Below, piece by piece: positions 9,871-18,138 of a stretch of DNA of 18,138 nucleotides. Both the position numbers and the translations under genes were made by a program. The notes beneath the pieces were generated by a model. That model saw nothing but the letters and a program-made list of their open reading frames with translations. It did not search any database and was not told the DNA's origin. Source of the DNA: Neocallimastix lanati (nom. inval.) (lineage: Eukaryota; Neocallimastigomycota; Neocallimastigomycetes; Neocallimastigales; Neocallimastigaceae); NCBI GenBank assembly GCA_016946835.1, contig JACVTC010000568.1, positions 1-18,138 on the forward strand, in the 5' to 3' direction. Numbering within the stretch: position 1 is the stretch's first letter; the number at the start of each line of letters is the position of its first letter.

Positions 9871-9946
9871 ATTATGTAGCATAAAATATCTATAGCCACA
9901 AATTTTTATATATCACGTGAAAAAATTGGCGTAATGCAACCTCCCC

Positions 9947-10345
9947 TATATTTTGATACAAAAAAAATACAATCTAATCCTTATAGTATATCATTGAAAA
10001 AATTTCTTTTTTTTTTTTTTTTTTAATAAAAAGTTTTTCCACAATTATTAGATTAAATATTTTTTCAAAAAATAAAGTTTAATTTATCAATTTTTTTCTT
10101 TTTTTTTTTTTTTTTTTTTTTTTGAAACATTACAAAATAAAAAAATAAAAATAAAAAATTAATTAAAAATATAATGAAATGTTCATTTTAAATAATTATT
10201 ACTATTTTTAATAATCAAACTATTATCAAAATTTATTTTTATGTATTGTTCAATTTTGTAATAAAACAATTATTTTCTTATTTAAATCATATATAAAAAA
10301 TAATTTTTAAATTAATTTTTTTTATTAATTTTTTTTTTGAAGGCT
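9947..10345. other. AT-rich spacer, nothing recognised
   Basis: Contains the right copy of the 18-bp direct repeat (9971-9988), T-runs near 10010 and 10100, and no reading frame of note. Confidence 0.6.
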
Positions 10346-10570
10346 AAGTTGTCAGAAGGCAACCAAGTTCTTGCCGTATCAACGGAAAAACTTGATAGGC
10401 ACGTTCTTCAAACTAAAAACATTCACTTAAAAAAAATAAATGTAATTATCACTTCCCGCTATGAACCGGTGCTCTCCATCCTCATCCAACTTAGTAAATG
10501 TGTCTTGTTTGGAAAACAAAGAACGGGTTACGTACTATATACATGATCCTGTAAAGTACGGTCGATGAGG
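10346..10570. repeat. Copy A of a GC-richer 220-bp duplicated sequence
   Basis: Runs from AAGTTGTCAG to GGTCGATGAGG. It matches copy B at 11963-12181 in the same orientation. The block 10450-10521 is identical (72/72), and most of the last 40 bp is too, while the first ~100 bp carries many substitutions and an insertion. The G+C content is far above the surroundings. CGTACT (10531-10536) and AGTACG (10555-10560) can pair around an inner TACA/TGTA stem. Read on the minus strand, both copies keep the same frame through SKQDTFTKLDEDG and HRFIAGS, but copy A then meets a stop. It is either a relic of a mobile-element coding region or a structured RNA; I do not recognise the family. Confidence 0.7.
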
Positions 10571-11312
10571 TTATTAAATTTGATAAAGTTTTCATATTAT
10601 ATAATTTTTAAAAAAAAAATTACTATTGATAAATTTATGAATGAAAAATTTAAGAAAAAACTAATTTATTATTGGTCATTTATACTTTAAAATAATATTA
10701 TTGGTCAAATATATATCATTGAATTATAAAAATTTATTTTTTTTTAGAGAAAAAACTTTATTTATTAATATTTTTAAATATATATGAAAATTTTTTTATT
10801 AAAGAATTATGTTATCAATTTCGAGGATGAAAATGTGTTCTAACACTTAAAATTTATCGAAGAAAAATTGAAAGTGTTATGGATTAATATTATCATTATA
10901 ATCCGTATCAAAATTTCCTTTTTTTTCCTTATCATTTGATGTCTACGTTTTTGACAATGGTAAATTGAATAGTGTACAAATTAATCATTAAAAAGTCACT
11001 ATCAATATTTTACATAATAATAATAATAATAGATATTTCGTAAGCCCCATAAATTTTAAAATAAAAATTTTAAAAAATAATTATTAAATTATATAATTTC
11101 TTAATTTTTACAGCCACACAACTATTGCGAATTTTAAATTTTATTTATTTATTTATTTATTAATTACATGAATATTTTTTATAAAAAAAAAACATAATTA
11201 GTAAAGACATAAATATTGTTTGTCCATTTAAAACATACTAATATTTAAAACAGTAATGGGAAATAAAAAGTAATATTCAAATAAAGTGTTTAAATTAATT
11301 CAAAAAAAAGTT

Positions 11313-11600
11313 CATATGCAACGAACCTCACCTCCAGATTATAAAATTTCCGTTTTAAGGGAATTCTTATACCGGATTAGGGTTTGAATAGACTATCTGA
11401 AAGAAATTAGGGTCTTCTCCTTCAGAGGCATTGGCCCTGCTAGCCTGTTATTGCATTTTAAGCGTTGATGCTTCTGGTTAGCTTGTGCTTATATCGTCGG
11501 AATAGCAACTCTTGACGAATACAAGACCTTGGCATAATTTCTGTAAAGAGAGCTGAAGTTTTCACCAAGGATGATATTTTTGAATAATAACCAGAAATGA
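11313..11600. other. GC-richer unassigned block, possible coding relic
   Basis: This ~290-bp stretch has normal-looking complexity, with no homopolymers and several G/C-rich words such as GCCCTGCTAGCC, in contrast to both flanks. On the minus strand one frame reads through ENFSSLYRNYAKVLYSSRVA and continues with interruptions by stops to about 11330. On the plus strand a 23-codon frame starts at 11317. Neither gives a family I know. Sitting between the two 220-bp copies, it may be part of the same decayed element. Confidence 0.4.
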
Positions 11601-11962
11601 TTTGGTTATAAAGCAAAACAACCCTTTCCTTAGTATAATTTATCTGTAATAACAGTGTTTATATATTTCTATAAAATATCTTAAAGAAAAACTTTATAGT
11701 ATCTATATAAAAATTTAATTGCAATAAAGGAATAATAATCAAACGTTTAATATTATATTTATAGGGAACTTTCGGACTACCAGGATAAAAATGAAAAGAC
11801 TTATTGTGACTAAAATTAAAAAAAAAATGTTCATCTTGTTTTATCTAAGATTAAAATAAAAATGGACTCACCAATAACTTCATTACTACATGTTACATAA
11901 TATAAAACAATCTAAAAATCTTACAATTCACACAAATTTTTACATTAAATTTTAATTATAAG

Positions 11963-12181
11963 AAGTTGTCAGAAAGCAACCAAGTCCTTGCCATGTCAAT
12001 GGAATTTGACAGGCACGATCTTCAAAATGAAAACACCCATTTAAAAAACAAATGTAATCACCACTTCCCGCTATGAACCGGTGCTCTCCATCCTCATCCA
12101 ACTTAGTAAATGTGTCTTGTTTGGAAAACAAAGACGGGAAACGTACTATATACATGATCCTGTAAAGTACGGTCGATAAGG
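11963..12181. repeat. Copy B of the GC-richer 220-bp duplicated sequence
   Basis: Same direct orientation as copy A, 1.6 kb away; the identical block is 12062-12133. The terminal hairpin CGTACT/AGTACG is at 12142-12147 and 12166-12171. On the minus strand a 67-codon frame (12155 to 11952) starts just inside the conserved end and stays open through the divergent half. It has no recognisable domain, and copy A does not keep it open, so I do not call it a gene. Confidence 0.7.
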
Positions 12182-13020
12182 ATTAATAATTTTCAAAGAA
12201 ATGTCATTATATATTTTTTTAAAAAAAATATAAAATTAAAATATTTGAGTATATTAATATAAATTTGATTGGATATTTAAAATAATAAATATTATATTAA
12301 ATATTAAATTAAATATTTGAAATTTATTAATGAAATATTATATAAATTATTTTGCTTTATGAAAAATTATATTTTAATGAAAAAAAAAAAGATAATAATA
12401 AATATTTTTAGAAAATGTGTATAAGGAATGGAGTGGAAATATCATTTAAAAAAGATATTTAATTCTATTTCTATATATACATTATTTAAAAAAATATTTC
12501 TACTAGTATCAAAAAAAAAGAATTTAAAATATATGATTAAGAATTATTTCTAATTAAAAAAAATAATAACTATAAAGTAATGTTTTAATAATTTTTTTTT
12601 TTTTTTTTTAAATAATTAGATAATTATACTATAAATTTTTAGGTAGTACAACTTTATATGAGCAAACAAAATTGCATATGATTAATTTTTAAATAATGAA
12701 TTAATAATCAATAATTTATGTAATATATTTATTATTATTATTATTATTTTAAATTTTAACTATCTTTATTTAACTTTATTTCACAATGTGGCTTACAAAA
12801 TTTTTAAAACCATATATTTTTAAGAAATTCTATACAATCATAAATAAATAATAATATATTTTTCAATTAAATATTATAAAATAACTATTTTAAAAGAAAT
12901 AATAATAAGTTCAATTGTAAAAATAATTTTTTTATAATTCTTTTTTAATAGAATATTAAAAAATTATATATAAAAAAGAATATTTTTTATTTAATTAATT
13001 ATTATTTATTTTATTATTAA
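12182..13020. other. AT-rich spacer, nothing recognised
   Basis: A/T runs and short microsatellites only; no exon, RNA gene or clear repeat seen on either strand. Confidence 0.6.
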
Positions 13021-13594
13021 AAACAAGCCAGATACAATAATACTCCATATTTGAAATGCGCGATTGTGAATTGCACTGAATTCCTTAATAAGGTTTAAAC
13101 ATCTTATCCACAAAGAGTGACACTTTGGTTACCTCTTACCAACAAAAGTACACAACTTGAAGGTAATTGCTAATCCAAAGCTTATACTTATACAATTAAC
13201 TATATGCATGCAACTACAAACAATATTGCTAGATGCTTCAATACAAGAAAGCATAATATTAGACACCTCATATCACCACATTAATAAAATGTTGTAATCT
13301 GTAATCTGTAAATTATTGGTTAATATAGCTGACTTTTTAAGCTTAAAACATAATATCATAATTTAAGAATTTAAGAATGCTAACCTGAGGGGGATAATTA
13401 TATCAATTCTCAAAATTTAACTAAATTATTTAGATAATTTTGCTTCAAAGAATTATTTATTGCTTTATGAAACTCATTTAAATATAATTGAAATTAGAGA
13501 AATTAGGAATTAGAAAAATTTGGTTTAAAGAAATAATACACATATTCACCGACAAACCAAATTATTTTATTCAAACAATTAGGTCTGAGGGGAA
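13021..13594 (+). pseudogene. Decayed 3' end of a Ty1/copia pol (RNase H tail)
   Basis: Short collinear matches to the end of copia polyproteins appear on the plus strand in shifting frames. RKHNIRH near 13246-13266 and YHHINKM at 13271-13291 correspond to the family's RTKHIDIRYHHI segment. NIADF at 13322-13336 corresponds to the QLADIFTK segment. IFTDKP near 13540 and FKQLGLRG near 13571-13594 resemble the typical C-terminal end. Stops and frameshifts are frequent. The stretch ends in the purine run GAGGGGAA directly before an LTR-like TG, as expected for a polypurine tract. The similarity is by eye and weak per motif; order and position make it persuasive. Confidence 0.5.
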
Positions 13595-13809
13595 TGTTAG
13601 AATATGAAAAACATATGAAAAAAGTGTCTTAATTATTAAAAACGTATTTAATAACTTATTAAAGCATGAATGTAATAATAAATTAAATATATAAGCCACA
13701 ATATAAACATATAAATACATCATGTAAATTTGTATTAGTTTAAATCTTTACTTATATAGTAAATCAAAATAACCCTTAATCATAATATATTCATTTAATA
13801 AAGTTAACA
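13595..13809 (+). mobile_element. Probable 3' LTR of a copia-like element (215 bp)
   Basis: Begins TGTTAGAATATG immediately after the purine run and ends GTTAACA, so the outer five bases are inverted (TGTTA/TAACA). The interior contains AT-rich stretches usable as TATA and polyadenylation signals. No 5' LTR or matching second copy is present in the window, so the 5' portion of the element was lost or lies elsewhere. The right end is less certain than the left. Confidence 0.45.
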
Positions 13810-13906
13810 TATAATTCCAAATTCCTAATAATTATTATTATTATTTTTTTTAATAATTAAAATCACTATTTTGAAATTTAAAATTTTGAAATAATTAAAA
13901 AATAAA

Positions 13907-14652
13907 ATGTCAAAGGTAAATGGAAATTATCATAAATTATTATTATTATTATTTTATTTTTTTATATTATAATCATTATAAAAAGGATTTAATTTTTATT
14001 TTCCCTTAATATATATATGCTTTTGGAAAGATGGAAAATAAATTTAATTAATCAATTTTTTTTCAGAATATAATTAAATTAGTATTTCTTACTTATTTTA
14101 TGTTATACCTATTTTATACTTTATAATGATTCATGTTTAAAATAATAAAAGAAATCACCAACAGAATTTTTAGATAATGTAATTGGTAAACCAGTTATTG
14201 TAAAATTAAATTCAGGGGTTAAATATCAAGGTTAATTTTTAATTTAATTAAAAAATTTATTATTCATCTATTTTTTTTTTCTAAATAAAAATATTATGAT
14301 TTGATTTTATAAATTTAATTTGATTTATATACATATACATTAATATTCTTTTATATATCATATCATATTATATATTAAAGGTATTCTTGCATGTCTTGAT
14401 GGTTACATGAACATTGCTCTTGAACAAACAGAGGAATATGTTAATGGTCAATTAAAAAATAAATATGGTGATGCTTTCATAAGAGGAAATAATGGTATGT
14501 ATTTTATTAAATAGTTAAAACTATAATTTTTTTAATATTCATTATAAATAATTAATTAATTTATAATCAATTTATTTTTATGTACAAATATCATATATTA
14601 TTTAATATATTATTTTTTTTTAGTATTATACATTAGTGCATCGAAGAAGTAA
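13907..14652 (+). CDS. LSM6: LSM6, Sm-like protein (U6 snRNA / mRNA decay ring)
   Basis: Exons are 13907-13915, 14152-14230, 14381-14494 and 14624-14652 (231 nt, 76 residues plus TAA). Introns are GT-AG, 236, 150 and 129 nt long, with donors GTAAAT, GTTAAT and GTATGT. The protein covers the whole Sm fold. The N-terminal helix is at ~5-14. The Sm1 motif is at ~16-43, with KLNSGVKYQG and LACLDGYMNIAL. The Sm2 motif is at ~63-71 (IRGNNVLYI). The stretch from residue 32 to 72 is nearly identical to human LSM6, which is 80 residues, so the length is normal. LSM6 sits in the nuclear LSM2-8 ring that binds the U6 snRNA 3' end and in the cytoplasmic LSM1-7 ring that promotes decapping. The first coding exon is only ATG plus two codons (M-S-K); its splice keeps phase 0 and gives the expected short N-terminus. 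A probable LTR ends 97 bp upstream of the ATG. Confidence 0.95.
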
Positions 14653-15583
14653 TTTAAATTAAAAATTATAAATAATATTTCTTTCAAAATAAGAGTATAT
14701 TTATATTCAGAATACAAATCAAGAAATATATATATATATATGAACATATTATAACAGAAATAATAATTAAAATGATAATTAAAATGAAAATAATTTTTTT
14801 TAATTATTAAATTATTTTATATTTAATTTAATGTATATTTTATAAAAATTATTATTATAAATATATAAAACAAATAAAACATACAAATATATAATATATT
14901 ACAAAAGACTTATATAGAATATATAATTTTTTTTTTCTACATAAAGTTACAAATAAATTATTATATAAAGATATATCTTTTTGTAAAATTTCATTGGAAT
15001 AATAAATAATAAAAAATAACTTTATGATTATAAATGTTATTAGTAATATATATATTTTTATATTTTTATTTTTTTTTTTTATTTTTTTTTTTTTCTGACT
15101 TTAATTTGGCTTTAATATTATATTAGCATTTATTTAAAAGTAATTCAGAGGTATTGATTAATTTGATGAAAATTGATTAATTGATAAAATTTATTTTATT
15201 TTATTTGATTATTACTTTTTGTTTGAAAAATAAAAATTAATAAAAAAGAATTAGTATTACAATGTTAATAAAAAATATTTAAAAAATGAAATGTTCTCAA
15301 AATATTATAATTTGTGAACTTTGAAGATTTAGTTATAAATTATATAGTTAAAATACTATTTAATAATACTTTTATACAAATTCTTTTTAATATTATTATA
15401 TATAAAATTATTAATTATAAAAATTAATAATTTTACAAAATGATAATTTAATAAATTTAAAAATTAAAATTTTTTTAAATTTTTTTATAATCTTGTTTCA
15501 TTATCTTATATAACATTATTAATAATAAAAAAAAAAAAACTTAAAATTATTGAATATAATATATATATATTTAAACTTATTGA

Positions 15584-15630
<47 letters not shown>

Positions 15631-16808
15631 AAAGTGTAGAACAATATTATAATATTATAGTCGTAGCAACAACAACAATAATAAAAAAAATATAAGGTTA
15701 ATAATAATATAAATAGAAATAATGGTAATGATAATGGAAGTAGAACAACATCAAATGAATGCAAGAATAAAATTTTTAACAATTTTGATATAAATATGTT
15801 TATAATATATTTCCTTTTTTTTTTTTTTTATTCTGTTTATAATTTTATCCATTCATTTTCAGTATAAAATATATAATATTAAATAATGATAAATAAGAAT
15901 AGAGATAAAAATAAAATAGATTTTCAAATTTATTGCCCACTTTTCAATTTTATTGGATAAGTTTTGTTCATTTATTATTATACCAAAATTATTATAAAAT
16001 AATTATTTTAAAGTTCATGAATAAAAAGTGAATATATAATTAAATTATCTTTTTAAATTCATTATTTAAAATTGTATTAAATAATCTTTTAGATTATTAA
16101 TCAGTTAATGTAATCCTTTTTTTCTATTTTTAACTATAATTTTAGAGTTTCTAAATTCTTGAATTAACAATATTTTTATAATAAAATAATAAAATATAGT
16201 TGTATATTTATATTTTTATAAATAATAAATGATATTATTTTAAATTATTATTTAATAAAATATATATACATTTTATATAATTTTAGTTTATAAAATTTTT
16301 GAACTTTTTTTCTTTTCTTTTATTTTTTTTTATTAAAATATATTTTTAGTATATATATATATAGAATTAGAATATATTTTTAATTAAATATATGTTTATA
16401 ATTATTATTACATATTACAATTATTTTTGTAGATAATATGAGCAAAAAAATAATAATATGTTATAATATTATAATTATAAATTATTTTATCTCATCAATT
16501 AAAGTTCATTATAAATATAACTTTTTAGTTTTTTTTTCTTTTTTTTTTTTTTTTTTTGTTTTATTCTCGACATATAAATGATAATATGATAATATATTAA
16601 AGTTATTAAATGTGCTAAATATATTATAATTAATGAATATTAAGGTGAAAAGAATAAGAAAATTAAAAAAATTTTTTTTATAAAAAAATTAATAATTTAA
16701 TTAATAAACATTATTCATATATAAAAATTTAGATATGATTTTATATTTCAATTTAAACTAGAAACTAATTTATGTAATTTTTTTTTATTTTACTTATTTT
16801 TTATTTGT

Positions 16809-16846
<38 letters not shown>

Positions 16847-17037
16847 TTGATTTAAATTTTTTTCTTAATGTGTTTTTAATATTTTTAATATTTTTTATAT
16901 TTTGTATTAAAAATATTTTCATTTTTATACTTTATAATATATATTATATTATCATTCAATAGTTAATATAAAAAAATTGTGTACATATTAATCTGTTAAA
17001 TATCTAATTTAAAATCAAGGAATAAAGAAAGTAACTT

Positions 17038-17070
<33 letters not shown>

Positions 17071-17791
17071 AAAGTAAAAATAAAAAATAAAAGCTTATAT
17101 ATAATAAATTTAATATAAATAATTAATAAGTAAGAAGACATAATTTCATATTATAAATGAATAAAAAGGAAATTATAATAATATAAAAAATAATTTCGAA
17201 TACAAAATAAAAAATATCAAAATAGAATGTCTTATTAATTAAATCGAATAGCGAGTGGATTATATATTGTTTGAAATATGGATTTCTATCTTATTATATA
17301 TAAAAATGATTTATGAATTCTTTAATATATGACATATACTATATATGAAATATATATAGTATTATAATTAACGTCAAATGAATGAAATAAAAAAATGTCC
17401 ATAATATATATATATATATTTAATAACACTTTATTAATAATATATAATTGAATATTCAATATTTATAAATATATATAAATTGATGAATTATCTTTAAATT
17501 ATTATTTAGTTATGATACTAATATTAATTTTTTATATTTATATATATATATTTATATATATTTGAAAATTAGTTAGGGCATTTATTGCGTTATTTCATTA
17601 TATTAGTAGTTATCATATTTAATTGATTAATAATTATATTGAATAATAACAAATAATATAACAAAGTATTATCAAAATAATAATTTAAATAAATATATAT
17701 TTTCCCATTTATTGCAGACATAATTAATAGAAGTATAAAAATAAAAGTATAAAAGTATATAAAAAAAATAAAAAGAAAACAGTAATAGACA
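14653..17791. other. 3.1-kb AT-rich region without a supported gene
   Basis: Contains an (AAAT)n microsatellite at 15583-15630, poly-T at 16811-16843, poly-A at about 17039-17068, and an imperfect hairpin ATACTATATAT / ATATATAGTAT around 17336-17362. The minus-strand frame at 15519-15782 is produced by these repeats. The 5' UTR and promoter of the kinase must lie near the right end, but no element is distinguishable. Confidence 0.6.
15583..15630 (+). repeat. (AAAT)n microsatellite, about 12 copies
   Basis: Perfect tetranucleotide run. A similar shorter run lies at about 4511-4545. Confidence 0.95.
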
Positions 17792-18010
17792 ATGGTATAA
17801 TCATAAATTATTATTTACTATAAAAATTGATATATAAAAAATGTAAAAAATCTCATAACATAAATTAAATGTTTTTTTTTTTTTTTTTTTCTTTATTTTT
17901 TATTTTTTTTTTATATTTAATCAATTAATAAATTTTACGAATATTAAAGAGTTTTCAAGCTGGAGTTGATCCAGAATCGTTATATGTTAAACAAGATCGA
18001 ATAGGAAAAG
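17792..18010 (+). CDS. Ste20/GCK-like protein kinase, N-terminus only (continues beyond window)
   Basis: Exon 17950-18010 reads SFQAGVDPESLYVKQDRIGKG, with the last Gly split by the donor GTAAAT at 18011. DPESLY followed by KQDRIGKG matches the start of fungal germinal-centre-kinase-type Ste20 kinases, where IGKG begins the glycine-rich ATP loop (IGKGSFGEV in the family). The frame upstream of 17950 has a stop at 17929 and no ATG in between, so an upstream exon is required. The best candidate is ATG 17792-17794, immediately followed by GTATAA, giving M then SFQ after a 155-nt phase-0 intron; the first coding exon would then be a bare start codon. The rest of the catalytic domain lies to the right and no further exon is recognisable up to 18138. 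The kinase assignment is reasonably secure; the exact subfamily and the start are less so. Confidence 0.65.
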
Positions 18011-18138
18011 GTAAATATTAGTATAAATATTAAAATTATATAATATCATTTAATAATATCATTTAAATTAGATATTGATAATAATAGTGTAGTTATTTTT
18101 ATAATATTTAATTAATAATTTGTTATATTATATATATA

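Larger units (their letters stand above)
8435..9946. mobile_element. Foldback / long-TIR element, 1.5 kb, no transposase
   Basis: The left arm 8435-9070 (636 bp) and the right arm 9242-9946 (705 bp) are reverse complements. Both outer ends read GGGGAGGTTGCATTACGC (the right one on the minus strand), and both inner ends read GAATGTGGTTCATTTCGCC going inward from the spacer. Outside the internal tandem arrays I see only isolated differences, such as one T/C in the outer 25 bp and one-base changes in homopolymers. The 171-bp spacer 9071-9241 has no ORF. The identity stops exactly at 8435/9946, with unrelated flanks and no obvious target-site duplication. Long inverted arms with internal tandem repeats are the hallmark of foldback elements, and some MULE-type elements also look like this. 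The superfamily cannot be told from the ends, and no coding capacity remains, so it would be non-autonomous. Confidence 0.85.

Noticed and set aside
8435-9946. CRISPR array or a prokaryotic-style repeat system
   Set aside because: Units are adjacent with no unique spacers, and the genome is clearly eukaryotic with spliceosomal introns.
10337-10546. 69-codon plus-strand frame across copy A
   Set aside because: It opens with TTG rather than ATG, and copy B does not maintain the frame; no recognisable domain.
10430-10570. Possible tRNA or 5S rRNA gene in the GC-rich copies (GGTTCATAGCGG on the minus strand resembles a B box)
   Set aside because: No cloverleaf could be folded, no A box at proper spacing, and no 5S signature.
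15519-15782. 87-codon minus-strand frame with repeated LFIY
   Set aside because: Most of it is the complement of the (AAAT)n microsatellite and AAT runs.

Overview
The window is extremely AT-rich: well under 20% G+C by eye outside exons, with many A/T homopolymers of 30-56 nt and AAT/TAA microsatellites. It carries small intron-rich eukaryotic genes, all on the + strand. Three genes can be read after splicing by eye. They are a mitochondrial-type [2Fe-2S] ferredoxin of the FDX2/Yah1 class (5234-6797, seven exons), the spliceosomal/decay protein LSM6 (13907-14652, four exons), and the 5' end of a Ste20/GCK-like protein kinase (17792-18010, running off the window). The base composition, long homopolymers, short GT-AG introns, a Yah1-like CxxxCxC cysteine pattern in the ferredoxin and the fungal-style kinase N-terminus fit an anaerobic gut fungus (Neocallimastigomycota). 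That assignment is inference; another AT-rich protist such as a dictyostelid is not excluded.

Layout. 1-5233 is gene-poor. It holds a perfect minisatellite of about 64 copies of a 7-mer, poly-A tracts, a perfect 25-bp hairpin and two short tandem duplications. 5234-6797 is the ferredoxin gene. 6798-8434 holds a diverged tandem duplication of about 200 bp and a possible solo LTR. 8435-9946 is a 1.5-kb foldback element: two near-identical arms of 636 and 705 bp around a 171-bp spacer, each arm containing two families of tandem repeats whose copy numbers differ between the arms. 10346-12181 contains two copies of a GC-richer 220-bp sequence and a GC-richer unassigned block between them. 13021-13809 looks like the decayed 3' end of a Ty1/copia retrotransposon followed by an LTR that ends about 100 bp before the LSM6 start codon. 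14653-17791 has no gene I can support.

The genes do not form a pathway. Ferredoxin supplies electrons for Fe-S cluster assembly in the mitochondrion or hydrogenosome, LSM6 is part of the LSM1-7/LSM2-8 rings, and the kinase is a signalling enzyme. What they share is extreme exon structure: internal exons of 13 and 21 nt in the ferredoxin, a 9-nt first coding exon in LSM6, and apparently a start codon standing alone as the first coding exon of the kinase. All splice sites are by-eye calls supported by frame and family conservation, not by transcripts. The most unusual structure is the foldback element.
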